Shown: positions 1 to 9,567 of the stretch, piece after piece
How the letters are laid out: each line of letters opens with the position of its first letter
Numbering within the stretch: position 1 is the first letter of the stretch
Source of the DNA: Acholeplasmataceae bacterium UBA5617
Lineage (GTDB): Bacteria > Bacillota_I > Bacilli_A > Acholeplasmatales > Acholeplasmataceae
DNA length: 32,239 bases
Direction: 5' to 3'
NCBI GenBank assembly: GCA_002424575.1
Contig: DIKN01000004.1
Coordinates: 12,267 to 44,505, forward strand
Notes under the pieces: generated by a model
What the model was told of the DNA's origin: nothing
The model's input: only the letters and a program-made list of their open reading frames with translations
The model's database searches: none
Position numbers and translations under genes: made by a program

Positions 1-938
1 TGAATCTTCATACGATCTTTGTCGAGAGCATCGAATGCATCGGCATCCCATCCTTCGATCCATATATTAATTCTTACCTTACCTTGGTAATATTCACGAT
101 TGTTGTCTTCATCAATGATACCTGTAGGTTGTAGGGACGTAATCAGTGATTCATCATCTAAAGCTTGATAGGGATTAAAGGGGTCCATCTGACTCAACCT
201 GTAACTGGTTGGTGGGATGTATGTCGGTAGAGTGACATAAATCAATGTTCTTTGGAAAAAGTAACTGAATTGACCAAATGTTGCTGCATAACCACGTTCT
301 GGATTACCAGAGGGATCGTACATAAAGACTTTTAAATCACTTTCACTTCGTTGATCACTTGGATTGGTTTCATCGATCAATTCAACGATGGAAAGCCGAA
401 TAGCATTATGGGAGTAATATGTTCCTACATCACCAGGTAGAACTACATCAGAGATGTTCGGTCCATTGAAGAATTGATGAGGTGATCGCCAGGTCACTCC
501 TTTTGAAACAAAGTATGTCCCCACACGATTAGGACTATCAAATGTCATCTCTTTTGAAATGTCATTGTAGAGGTAGACATCGCGCTCTAAGCGGGAAGTT
601 CTAAACCAGACATCGAAGCTTAAGTAGTGCTCATTTCGTGTTGCTGGTCCACCATCTCGTAATCCACCGGTGAAGAAGTTAACACCGTCGGTTGAAGTGA
701 CATCGTAGAGCGTGACGCCATCTGGATTGGTCACGAGCTCATCCATGGGCAAATTGGTTGAGAAGTTGATACCATCAAACGACATTTGGAGTTCATCACC
801 TGAGGATGCTGTTAAGGATAAACCTTCAATGTTGTTAATGGTTGCGAGTGAGATCCATGCGAATGTTGCGGATCCAAAAATCAAGATAATTCCGATAAAC
901 GTGAGGATGGAGATGAGGACCTTTTTTGAACTTCTCAT
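1..938 (-). CDS. SipW-type secreted fibre protein B2 (C-terminus cut by window edge)
   Basis: An open frame starts with ATG at 936-938 and runs off the left edge without a stop. An N-terminal hydrophobic helix ends in SATFAWISLATINN, the T-x-A-W/Y-x segment typical of SipW-dependent (TasA/BsaA-like) exported proteins. The last readable part contains WIEGWDADAFDALDKDRMKI, matching the C-terminus of the paralogue at 14217-15140 (WIEGWDPDAIDGILNDQLRI). By that alignment only about ten residues are missing. It lies 11 bases behind A2 and is probably co-transcribed from the riboswitch-controlled promoter near 1830. Family membership rests on the signal segment and the paralogy. The role as a minor or adaptor fibre subunit is inference. 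Confidence 0.8.
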   Translation of the reverse strand, partial: MRSSKKVLISILTFIGIILIFGSATFAWISLATINNIEGLSLTASSGDELQMSFDGINFSTNLPMDELVTNPDGVTLYDVTSTDGVNFFTGGLRDGGPATRNEHYLSFDVWFRTSRLERDVYLYNDISKEMTFDSPNRVGTYFVSKGVTWRSPHQFFNGPNISDVVLPGDVGTYYSHNAIRLSIVELIDETNPSDQRSESDLKVFMYDPSGNPERGYAATFGQFSYFFQRTLIYVTLPTYIPPTSYRLSQMDPFNPYQALDDESLITSLQPTGIIDEDNNREYYQGKVRINIWIEGWDADAFDALDKDRMKI

Positions 939-949
939 GTCCTTACTCC

Positions 950-1651
950 TTATTCAAGGCCGTTAATCGTAAAGTTCATCTGCATCTTGATCATGCCACC
1001 TAAAATATCATCAGAGGTGTCAGGATCATTGCCTTCTAGCCATACAATCACAGAAAATTTTCTGATTTCTCCAGGTTTGAAGTTTGGAATCAACTTTCTC
1101 ATCACGGTTGCTGTTGTCAAGAAGTGTTCAGCAGTTGGCATGTAACTAGGATATGTTGTGCTATTGGTTGAATCCGGTTTCATATACATCGTCTCAACAC
1201 CGTTATCAATGACAAGGATACGAATGGCTGCATCAAGATTATTGTAAACTTCAGTAATACGGATGTAGTAATTTAAGTCGATGGTTTCGAAACCTTCATT
1301 TTTGACCCAAAACGTATAAGCAACATAATCATGATCAGGATCAACATAGTTTCCTGGGGTTTCTTGTACCTCTTCTCGCTTTAACCACGCGTAGGTGACA
1401 TCTCTTGCTTCGTTGATCGGATCACTCATTAAACGGCTTGTCGAGAATGCAAAGGTCTCATCGTTACTGATGACAATACCTCTTAATCTTGCTGCTGTAT
1501 CGACTGACATGACGAAGTTTCCTGCGTTTTGTCCATAAAATGTAATCACAGCGAAAGCGATGGATAACATCCCAGTCACGATCACCCCTAAGGTGAAGAT
1601 TCGATTTCTTAACTTGACTCTGCGGACGCCTAGTACCTGAGAAAGTCTCAT
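950..1651 (-). CDS. BsaA/TasA-like SipW-dependent matrix protein A2
   Basis: A 233-residue protein. The ATG at 1649-1651 is chosen over an upstream start because AAAGGAG lies seven bases before it and the paralogue A1 begins at the same point (MKLSRVL versus MRLSQVL). A transmembrane or signal helix covers about residues 15-36. It is followed by FYGQNAGNFVMSVD, almost identical to A1 and probably the start of the mature chain. The C-terminus carries VWLEGNDPDTSDDILGGMI, a motif I associate with BsaA-type biofilm matrix proteins. The whole protein is roughly half identical to A1. It is the first gene behind the c-di-GMP-I riboswitch. Secretion and a fibre role are inferred; no cell-wall anchor is seen. 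Confidence 0.82.
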   Translation of the reverse strand: MRLSQVLGVRRVKLRNRIFTLGVIVTGMLSIAFAVITFYGQNAGNFVMSVDTAARLRGIVISNDETFAFSTSRLMSDPINEARDVTYAWLKREEVQETPGNYVDPDHDYVAYTFWVKNEGFETIDLNYYIRITEVYNNLDAAIRILVIDNGVETMYMKPDSTNSTTYPSYMPTAEHFLTTATVMRKLIPNFKPGEIRKFSVIVWLEGNDPDTSDDILGGMIKMQMNFTINGLE

Positions 1652-1697
1652 CTTCTCACTCCTTTTGATCACAATTTTTAATGGTTTTTTAAGAAAC

Positions 1698-1731
1698 AAA
1701 AAAGCCAGCGTCATCTCTATGACAACTGGCT
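1698..1731 (-). terminator. Riboswitch expression-platform terminator
   Basis: On the minus strand a hairpin pairs AGCCAG with CTGGCT and GTCAT with ATGAC around an AGAG loop, followed by six T (1698-1703). Its 5' arm (1719-1731) overlaps the 3' strand of the aptamer, so terminator and ligand-bound aptamer exclude each other. This predicts read-through when c-di-GMP is bound. Confidence 0.85.
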
Positions 1732-1790
1732 ACCTTTTAAGGCCCTATAGCTTTGCGTCGCCAGGTTTCCCTGGTTTTGCCTTTTACATG
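1715..1790 (-). promoter_or_regulatory. c-di-GMP-I (GEMM-I) riboswitch aptamer
   Basis: Read on the minus strand, the segment has the GEMM-I landmarks in order: GGCAAAACC (1773-1781), a P2 hairpin CCAGG-GAAA-CCTGG with a GNRA tetraloop (1761-1774), the near-invariant GACGCAAAGC (1750-1759), a GGGCCT stretch, and GGTAGCCAG closing P3 (GCTA with TAGC). GGCAA near 1781 can pair with TTGTC at 1721-1725 as P1. The leader runs from a transcription start near 1808 to the A2 start codon at 1651. Ligand identity follows from the family consensus and has not been tested here. Layout predicts an ON switch for A2-B2. Confidence 0.9.
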
Positions 1791-1814
1791 GGTACCGATA
1801 TTCGATACACCTGT

Positions 1815-1843
1815 ATTTTATATGAACGTTAAATCTTTGTCAA
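1815..1843 (-). promoter_or_regulatory. Sigma-A-type promoter of riboswitch/A2-B2 unit
   Basis: On the minus strand TTGACA (1838-1843), a 17-base spacer and TAAAAT (1815-1820), close to the housekeeping consensus. Expected start is about 1808, just before the aptamer. It sits in the 287-base gap between the giant surface protein gene and A2. No convincing terminator is seen between that gene's stop (1939) and this promoter, so upstream transcripts may also reach the riboswitch. Confidence 0.85.
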
Positions 1844-1938
1844 TCATTTTTGCTCATTTTCTCACATTTTTTTACACATTGTCCCACTGGATTAGGGCTA
1901 TACATAGTATAAAGATTTTAAAAATTGAAAAGAATTTT

Positions 1939-4900
1939 TTATACAATCGGAATCAATGGATAATTTTCATGTTGTCCCCACGGTATTTCAGTTGTTTTAT
2001 CCTCAATGATGAGTGTCACATAGATCTTTCTGGGAAATATCGAGTGTTCAACATAGTAGGCATCACCGATTAATGTGACTTCTTGGATGACTACACGATA
2101 CTGATAACCTTGAGGTAACACGACATCGAATGTATAAGACCCATAACTGGTCGTCTGAAAAACGGGATGTGTGTACATACCTTGCTGATAGTGTGCATAC
2201 CATCCCATGCTTAACGTTCGATTTTCGAGGTTGCATTGTGGGTCTTCAGCTGATCCTGTTTGGCACAAATTGATTTTAACATAAACAGAGGTTGGAGCAA
2301 TCGTTGCTTGATTTTGGATGGTGATATCAAAACGAATGGTGTTAGTCATATCTTGGACAGCGACATAATAATCATTATAATGCGTGGGTGCATGAGCATA
2401 ATCCATGGCATACACGCGGTAATGAATAAAGCGAAATGTTTCACCAACAGCTGTAAAATCTGTGTAGAGTACTTCTGATTGATAAGATGGATCGATATGA
2501 TCTTCATCGATGACACGACGAATAATCGCACCATTGGGTAAAAAGAATTGTGGTCCATAATAACTTAATTCTGTTTTTTGAACTTGCCCAATTATGTAAT
2601 AAGTAGGCGCGTGATCATGATCTCCATACAATATGCCTGTGGTTGGTAAATGAATGATTTGACGCAATGAAGGTGTATTGAGCAATGTTTGATATTTTTC
2701 ATAGGTGATCAATTCTGTTTCAATAATCGTATTAAAGCCTTGAAAAACAGCATCACTGACAAACAAAATATCAGTCATATGTGATTGATCATTCATTACC
2801 TTATGAACAATGATTGGTTGATAAGTAAGTTCCCAATCAAATGTCATATTCCAACGCATCACCGTCTGTCGATAGATCGGGGTAATCGTGTATTGACCCA
2901 TCGGTGTATCCTTGGACCAATCGATATCAAAGCCTATCCCCTCTTTGATTGAATGATGGTAGTCTACACCATCTAAAGCAACTTCACCCATCACGATTGG
3001 CTCAAACGATACATCAAGTGACCATGGTTGATCAGGATAAATATAGACATCACGATAGAGGTATGTGATGCGAAGTGAGGGTGATTCATTATATTGGATC
3101 TTGATTAAAGATTCAGTCATCAGTCTTCCATTCATGTAGATTTTATCGGGATCTAGATGAGGATTGGCTTCATTTAATATATGCCTAAATTGAGATGAAG
3201 AACCATCTTCCGCGAGAAGATCATACGTGATGATATAGCGGTAGCCACCTGTATCGCGATGCTCTATCTCTAACGCCATTTTTTCGATCATTGCAAATCG
3301 CTCGAGCGTGATCGCATCAACATAGGAAGGCTTGATGATAGAAAGTTCATCGTAAGATACCATGTTGATCATCGAAAGATTTGTAAAGTTTACCATGTTT
3401 GTTGAAGGGATGAGTGGATCATAAAAGAGGCCATAAGGAATGGTATGTTCAAGTGTCGATCCGACTTGATCATAGGTTTTGCCTGCATAGGTCATCGATT
3501 GAATTGAAGCCATTGAACTTTGAGCTTTATTAAAATGCATGTGATAACTCTCACCGGTAACCAGATGGAGAATGAACGTATAATCACCTGAAGGTAGTGT
3601 CTCGTAAATGATAAGCTCGATGGTTGCTACCCCTTCTTTCCATAATCCCGTTCGATTTTCAAATGCACCCATAGTCGTCACATGACCTTGCTTGAGTGCA
3701 TAATGTTCTAAGGGTATGTCTTCATCCAAATCGGAATGAACGAGTCTGACCGATGGTAAAAGAGAGTAGCGATTGGCGATATTATAGGTTTGATATGTGA
3801 TTTTAAACGTTCCCACTTCACCTTGAGCAAGAGCTTGTAAAGAGGTGCTTGCTTCGATATGATTGACCGTGTATGATGCAGGCATGACATTTTGATCATT
3901 TAAGGTTAAGGATGTGATATCTAAAATGGATTGTGGTGCTGTTCGAATGATTCTAATCGTATAATCACGATAAGTTGCTATCTGCTCCGGTTGATAAGCA
4001 TTAGAATACACACGAATGCGTCCGTAGTGATCAGTCACGCTGTCCACATAATGACCTTGCAGATCATACATGGCTTCATAGATGCCATAGCTTCGTGGAA
4101 TCGTGGTCAGCTCTTCATCCAACGCTCCTTGGTATGTTAAGGATGCACCATACGATAAAACCGATGTGTTTGGATTCGTATTTACTCCAAAATAGACATT
4201 GGATGAGCCAAAAACGGCAACCTCTTCGGATTGTTCACTCCGGATGTACGTGACCGCTTCCTTACTCGGACCGACATAACGATAAAGCGTTGGATATCCA
4301 CTTAAAGAGTAGGGTTCATACGCACCGTAACCAGCAGTTAAACCTGTTGTGACTGATGCGCGATAACCTGAAGCATACCACACAAAAGCAACGTATGTAT
4401 GGGGTGTATGCTTATAAATATAGGGCACGCTTGACCCCTGTTCCATGGTTTGACGGCTATAAACAGGTGTGTTTCTTGAGTAAGAATCCACTGGTGATAG
4501 ATCATTGGTTGTCACCATCGCAACCCCAGTGGTGTGATAAGGACCTATTTGAACAAAGTCATTACCCTGTTTTTTGTAGTTGCCAACCCACGTATAGGTC
4601 TGTGTCCCGGATGCGATAAGATCGGGCACTTTTCTGCCTAAGCCCTCTGATACTTCGATAAACCGATAAACCGATTTCATCTCCTCAGATTGGCCAAAGA
4701 GCACACTCGCGTTACTTGGGAGGTAATAAGTTATTAAACCTCGTGATTCATCAATTTCTGGTGATGTGAGTTTTAGACCACCCTGTATGGTTTGGCCGAA
4801 CGCATCTTTTTGTTCAAGTTCAAGATCATAAATGACACTGGCAAAAGCATTTTGTATTTGACGCATGCGATATTCGAGTTGATAACGAATGCTTAAAGGA

Positions 4901-7900
4901 TCAGCAATCTCACCTAGCCATGATGGGTCTTCTACAAAGGTTATAGGATTGATCGGATGAAGATGATCGATTTCCATATTATCTGGCATAAAAATACCTT
5001 GTCCGATACCCTCTGATGATGAAAGTGCATAGATACCCGGAAATGTAGTTTGATACATCTCTTCAAGGTGATTGAGCAAATATGGATTCACTTTGTCGCG
5101 TGTGACATAATCGATGTAGCTTCTGATGTATTGATCGGTACCCGTGTAAACTGGACGTTTCTCACGGAAAGCAAACCCCTCATAAAACATGCCGTTATCA
5201 TTTTCTGTGATCGTATAATGTTGAATCACTTTTCCCATGTACTGACCGATCCATCCACCCTGATAAAAATAGGTAAACGGTGCTTTGGATTGATCGTTTG
5301 GATTGGTGGTCGCCATATAGGCAAGCATGTTTAAAATGACGTTGTTAGCTTCTTGCAAATTCCCAAAACCATCTGCCCATGAGGATGATAATTCCGGTGC
5401 ATTGGCGAACATGTTTAATGTTGGATCCATGTTTAAGAGATAACCAAAATAGATGCCGTCGATGGGATATGTTACATTTCCTGCAAAAGCCCACGTTTGA
5501 GTTCCCGTGTGAATTTTACCGACCATCGAACCATAGGCATTATAGACTGTTCTGGAAGGTAGTGTCTGTTTATTCACATAAGAATCTTCAATCAAATCGT
5601 AGTGCTCGATGGCTTTGATTCGTCCATATTGGATTGCATTGGCGATATAGACTTCGTTTTTTTGTAATGTTCCAAACCGATTTAGTGGTAAAAAGCCAAT
5701 CAATCCTGATGCTAAATACTTCCCATGAATCGTCCCGTAATTGACGTTATTGATGATCGATAAGACACCAATCGCTAATATACCTGCTGCTTTAGCATGT
5801 GTCTCATGAACCATTGTATATGACGTTTCATCGGTCTCACTCCATGCATAAACATCGCCATAATTGATGGTGAACAAAATTTTCGCATAATGGTTATTGT
5901 CTGATGTTGGTGCATACTCCAAGAGATGATTCAAATCATTTCTTACGGCAATACCTGAAGCATGAGCAAAACCTAAAGGACTCAATTGGATAGCCTCAAT
6001 TTGACCAGCATTCGCACTATCCAAAATGCGCGCATGCTGTCCGATCATGACGTTGGCGATCCCTCCGGCTTGAACGGTCTTTGAAGTCTGATTAGATGTG
6101 TTAATAACTTCGATATCACCTAGGTTAATCGCTTGTGTGATAAGACCTTCTTGTTGAGATGTGATGCCTGCTGCATAAACGTGATTGTCAAAAGATCCAC
6201 GAATAGAAAGATCACCAGCATTAAGAACATTATGAAGAGGACCTTGTTTTTGATCAAAGGTGATCGATGAAGGTATAATGCCATGATCCACACTAAAAGC
6301 ACGATTGCGATGACGAGAAAGAATACCAGACATGAAGAGTATGCTATGAAAAGTAATCGAATCTGATGTCGTTAGCGTTAAATTCCCTCCATTAAATAAA
6401 TCCATTGCGCTCGAAGAATCACCAAGATTAGAGAGAATACCACCTACGTTAAATGCTTCTGGAGCATACGTTAATGAAGTGGCATGTGAAACATGAATCG
6501 TGATATTTCCAAGGTGTCTTGCATGCTCAATCACAGCTTCATCTAGATCGAATAGACCATGATAGTTTAAGGATGGAGATGCGATGACCTCGGTTGTGTA
6601 ACCAGTAATATGACCTCGATTTTCACTATGAATAATCGACGTATTATCGCTTGACAAAGCGATGATAAGCCCTGCATAGCGATCGATAAATGATAGGTTC
6701 AAAGACGTGGAGGATGTGTTAAATAAACCGATAGATTGTAATGTTGAACCTTGTAGATGAAGTCCAAAAGTTATATGGACATCGGTGAGATGACGTGCTT
6801 CTTCTGAGGTATGTTGTGGATCAAGAGATGAGATTTGCCCTTCATGCAATACACGAAACACACTCACTGCTGCATCATAAAGATTAGCTATTCCACTGAC
6901 ATACATAGCGCTTTCTGCAAGGGGTAGGTAGACGATAACGCCTTTTGAAACGATGAGATTCAACTGAATGTCATTTTCGCCATAACCTAAAATACCAGCC
7001 AGATATGTTTGACGAGAAATCTCCATGTCGTGTGTTTGTTCAATCGTTCCCTCAAAGATGACACGGTGTAGCGCAACATCTACTGCCTTTCCGATGATTC
7101 CACCTATCACAAGATCATAGACATCATCTTTTTGAATATTAGGGATGGTTAACTCTAGTTGAGATGAACTTTCATCGACACTTAATTGACTGGCAACACC
7201 TGCGATTCCACCCATCACTAAAGATGCTTGGGGACTGAGATGAAACATCATAGGCATGTGACCCGTCGTAGAAACGAAATCGATAATGCCGGTTGCTGAA
7301 GCGACTAATCCTCCAAAAACAACTTTTTGATGATGTGACAACCCATCGATGATGCCCTCGGTAAGTTGAACGTGAACATTGCGAATAGTTCCATTGATCT
7401 GTTCGCCTACCAGCGGTGATATCATAAGTTCTTCTGAGGTTGACTTCATGTTTTTATACGTTATACTCAATCGTCTAAAATTCAAATCTTTGACTTCCCC
7501 AAACAATACACCCAAAAAACTCATGATATCACGATTATTCTGCGTGATCACTTGAGTCAATGATAAATAAAGGATGCTATAATGCATGGGTGATCCACCA
7601 TCTGAGGGATGATGGTCATATAGGGTATGTTCGCTTTGGATGACATCACTTTTTAGCGTACCATCAAAACTGACAGCACTCGGTTTATAAGCATCCTTTG
7701 ATAACGAACGCATGTCTAGATCATGGGTTAAAACATAGGTGGCTTGGCGAAAAAGTGGCGATCGAAGAAGCAAGTTTTGCATGACCAAGACATCCGATGG
7801 TTTTGAGACTAAAAGTTCAGTTCCACGCACTTTAAGACCTTGGAGTGTAGGATACACACGATTCAATGTGACAAGATGTTTTTGATTATCGCTTGCAAGA

Positions 7901-8880
7901 TTGACATAGTGATCATTAAAAAACCATTCATCAGAAAAATACATACGTTGTTGAAATGATGGCGTCGATAGACCTAATCCAAACAATGGTGTTTCCTCAA
8001 CATACATGGATTGATCATAATAAACGCGATCTAAAATTCCAGTATTCTCACTCACTGTAGGTGATGCTGATAAAGCGTGAGTCACTGCTCTGGAGCGCAC
8101 AGATGGCGATGCGTACCACATGTCGCGCATCATCCCTTTATTGACTGAAACAAGCCCAGCTAAATGAAACGCTCCATCAACATGTAATCCTGCGCCATCT
8201 TGTCTTGTATCGATCACGTAGATGTGATCGAGTGTTCCAAGATTTTCTCCGGCAACATATGCAGCATATCGCCATGTTCGCCACTCGATAGGTTGAATCA
8301 TGATGGGATTAATAAGCCCAAAATGGTGAACATGAGCATCTTGTGATAGTTTCGAAAACATCGCCATGTGTCGCATACCTGAATAGATTAAATCATAGGT
8401 ATCTTCATCCATCACTGTCTGAAAGTAGAGATTTGTAATCTCAAAGCCTTGACCATCAAACGTTCCTGAAAAAGCATCGATGGCACCGATTGGGTAAAAC
8501 CGATAATCCATATTCTCGATAATCGCATCATAATAATCGATGGATTGGCCTAAAACATAGTTCAAGGATAAGTAATGATGGCGATTTTCACTCATAGATA
8601 AACGCGATAAATGGTATAGATCTGTTGCTTTTTCAATCACATATATTTGATTGTTATCAATAAGTTCATGATGATCGATAATCACTTCAAATGGGATGTA
8701 GGGAGATTCATAATCGATTTCTTGAAGAGGTGAAATGGCAATATCTTCACCAGACCATAGAACACTTGCTGAGAGATCACGTGCAATCACCACCCGATCT
8801 TTCGATCCCCAAGAAATCAAAAAAAAGGCGAGTACAAAGATGATCAGCAGCATGATTTTTGTAAGATATGCTCTTTTCAC
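1939..8880 (-). CDS. Giant secreted repeat protein with GLUG-like/beta-solenoid region (adhesin-like)
   Basis: 2313 residues. The start is GTG, with GGAGGTGA six bases upstream. An N-terminal hydrophobic helix (about 8-24) has no lipobox. At about 137-153 there is FSGTFDGQGFEITNLYF, the GLUG-type motif of large adhesins. Between about 750 and 1090 there are many N-x-G-(D/T/Q)-I/L units (NAGDLSIRG, NLGDIEVIN, NAGQIEAIQ, NYGDVYAW, NYGTIHGK) interleaved with GGI segments, as in parallel beta-helix surface proteins. The C-terminal half lacks clear repeats and ends in IPIV without LPxTG, transmembrane helix or basic tail. It is last in the fibre operon, 18 bases behind its neighbour. It is probably displayed or secreted, tethered through the N-terminal helix or the fibre. 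Substrate unknown. Confidence 0.8.
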   Translation of the reverse strand: MKRAYLTKIMLLIIFVLAFFLISWGSKDRVVIARDLSASVLWSGEDIAISPLQEIDYESPYIPFEVIIDHHELIDNNQIYVIEKATDLYHLSRLSMSENRHHYLSLNYVLGQSIDYYDAIIENMDYRFYPIGAIDAFSGTFDGQGFEITNLYFQTVMDEDTYDLIYSGMRHMAMFSKLSQDAHVHHFGLINPIMIQPIEWRTWRYAAYVAGENLGTLDHIYVIDTRQDGAGLHVDGAFHLAGLVSVNKGMMRDMWYASPSVRSRAVTHALSASPTVSENTGILDRVYYDQSMYVEETPLFGLGLSTPSFQQRMYFSDEWFFNDHYVNLASDNQKHLVTLNRVYPTLQGLKVRGTELLVSKPSDVLVMQNLLLRSPLFRQATYVLTHDLDMRSLSKDAYKPSAVSFDGTLKSDVIQSEHTLYDHHPSDGGSPMHYSILYLSLTQVITQNNRDIMSFLGVLFGEVKDLNFRRLSITYKNMKSTSEELMISPLVGEQINGTIRNVHVQLTEGIIDGLSHHQKVVFGGLVASATGIIDFVSTTGHMPMMFHLSPQASLVMGGIAGVASQLSVDESSSQLELTIPNIQKDDVYDLVIGGIIGKAVDVALHRVIFEGTIEQTHDMEISRQTYLAGILGYGENDIQLNLIVSKGVIVYLPLAESAMYVSGIANLYDAAVSVFRVLHEGQISSLDPQHTSEEARHLTDVHITFGLHLQGSTLQSIGLFNTSSTSLNLSFIDRYAGLIIALSSDNTSIIHSENRGHITGYTTEVIASPSLNYHGLFDLDEAVIEHARHLGNITIHVSHATSLTYAPEAFNVGGILSNLGDSSSAMDLFNGGNLTLTTSDSITFHSILFMSGILSRHRNRAFSVDHGIIPSSITFDQKQGPLHNVLNAGDLSIRGSFDNHVYAAGITSQQEGLITQAINLGDIEVINTSNQTSKTVQAGGIANVMIGQHARILDSANAGQIEAIQLSPLGFAHASGIAVRNDLNHLLEYAPTSDNNHYAKILFTINYGDVYAWSETDETSYTMVHETHAKAAGILAIGVLSIINNVNYGTIHGKYLASGLIGFLPLNRFGTLQKNEVYIANAIQYGRIKAIEHYDLIEDSYVNKQTLPSRTVYNAYGSMVGKIHTGTQTWAFAGNVTYPIDGIYFGYLLNMDPTLNMFANAPELSSSWADGFGNLQEANNVILNMLAYMATTNPNDQSKAPFTYFYQGGWIGQYMGKVIQHYTITENDNGMFYEGFAFREKRPVYTGTDQYIRSYIDYVTRDKVNPYLLNHLEEMYQTTFPGIYALSSSEGIGQGIFMPDNMEIDHLHPINPITFVEDPSWLGEIADPLSIRYQLEYRMRQIQNAFASVIYDLELEQKDAFGQTIQGGLKLTSPEIDESRGLITYYLPSNASVLFGQSEEMKSVYRFIEVSEGLGRKVPDLIASGTQTYTWVGNYKKQGNDFVQIGPYHTTGVAMVTTNDLSPVDSYSRNTPVYSRQTMEQGSSVPYIYKHTPHTYVAFVWYASGYRASVTTGLTAGYGAYEPYSLSGYPTLYRYVGPSKEAVTYIRSEQSEEVAVFGSSNVYFGVNTNPNTSVLSYGASLTYQGALDEELTTIPRSYGIYEAMYDLQGHYVDSVTDHYGRIRVYSNAYQPEQIATYRDYTIRIIRTAPQSILDITSLTLNDQNVMPASYTVNHIEASTSLQALAQGEVGTFKITYQTYNIANRYSLLPSVRLVHSDLDEDIPLEHYALKQGHVTTMGAFENRTGLWKEGVATIELIIYETLPSGDYTFILHLVTGESYHMHFNKAQSSMASIQSMTYAGKTYDQVGSTLEHTIPYGLFYDPLIPSTNMVNFTNLSMINMVSYDELSIIKPSYVDAITLERFAMIEKMALEIEHRDTGGYRYIITYDLLAEDGSSSQFRHILNEANPHLDPDKIYMNGRLMTESLIKIQYNESPSLRITYLYRDVYIYPDQPWSLDVSFEPIVMGEVALDGVDYHHSIKEGIGFDIDWSKDTPMGQYTITPIYRQTVMRWNMTFDWELTYQPIIVHKVMNDQSHMTDILFVSDAVFQGFNTIIETELITYEKYQTLLNTPSLRQIIHLPTTGILYGDHDHAPTYYIIGQVQKTELSYYGPQFFLPNGAIIRRVIDEDHIDPSYQSEVLYTDFTAVGETFRFIHYRVYAMDYAHAPTHYNDYYVAVQDMTNTIRFDITIQNQATIAPTSVYVKINLCQTGSAEDPQCNLENRTLSMGWYAHYQQGMYTHPVFQTTSYGSYTFDVVLPQGYQYRVVIQEVTLIGDAYYVEHSIFPRKIYVTLIIEDKTTEIPWGQHENYPLIPIV

Positions 8881-8898
8881 TTTGACTCACCTCCATGT

Positions 8899-9567
8899 TT
8901 ATAACCCAAATACACCTGAATCGACTTTCCATATGTCTTGATAACGATTGGCTTGTACCACTTCAATCATAATACCCAAACGTAAGATAATATCTTCTTT
9001 AAAATGTTGATTTGTTCGCGCATACAGCATACTTCCACCATCAATGAGTGGAAGTTCTAAACGATGATTTGACTTTAATATGTTTCGAACATATTGATAA
9101 CCATCTTGATAAACATTTAAATCGAGCATATCACCTTTTTTGAGTTGAGAATAGGGATGATAATCCTCATTACTTTGTGTGATGACAATCACTTCTTCAA
9201 ATGTTTCTTCCGTTGCGAGATAAGTTCTTGTACGAATGTATGATTCTTTTAATTTGATGCGTACGCGCGATGCATAGTCTGAGCGGATAACAACTGTTAT
9301 TTTGAGTTTTGATAATGCATGAGCTTGCGTGATATCTGATGCATGAATGATCAACTCTTGATGAGTTGCATCATAATATGGACTAAGTTGATCGATGAAT
9401 ACACCATCAAAGCTAACCAACATGGTGACTTCAACTTCGCCGGTTTGATAAACGAGAATTGAAGTTTGTTCTTTCTGATAGTATGCAAACGTCACATAGA
9501 TCGAACCAATCAGCGTGAGTATGTATAGTACAATCAACATGATCCACTTTTTTGTTTGATTACTCAT
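8899..9567 (-). CDS. Small secreted protein F with SipW-type signal segment
   Basis: 222 residues from the ATG at 9565-9567, chosen because AAAGGAG lies nine bases upstream; an in-frame start seven codons earlier lacks such a site. An N-terminal membrane helix (about 8-28) ends in IYVTFAYYQKEQ, resembling the TFAYF segment of TasA-like proteins. The rest is predicted mostly beta (alternating hydrophobic stretches such as KLKITVVIRS and EEVIVITQS). The start overlaps the end of the previous gene by eight bases, so translation is probably coupled. I do not recognise a specific family. A minor subunit of the same export/fibre system is the natural inference from signal type and operon position. 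Confidence 0.7.
   Translation of the reverse strand: MSNQTKKWIMLIVLYILTLIGSIYVTFAYYQKEQTSILVYQTGEVEVTMLVSFDGVFIDQLSPYYDATHQELIIHASDITQAHALSKLKITVVIRSDYASRVRIKLKESYIRTRTYLATEETFEEVIVITQSNEDYHPYSQLKKGDMLDLNVYQDGYQYVRNILKSNHRLELPLIDGGSMLYARTNQHFKEDIILRLGIMIEVVQANRYQDIWKVDSGVFGL

Noticed and set aside
1652..1714. Longer N-terminus of A2
   Set aside because: It would translate the riboswitch terminator and ribosome site; the paralogue A1 aligns from the internal ATG.
1939..8880. Sortase-anchored cell-wall protein
   Set aside because: No LPxTG-like motif, C-terminal helix or basic tail is present and no sortase gene is in the window.
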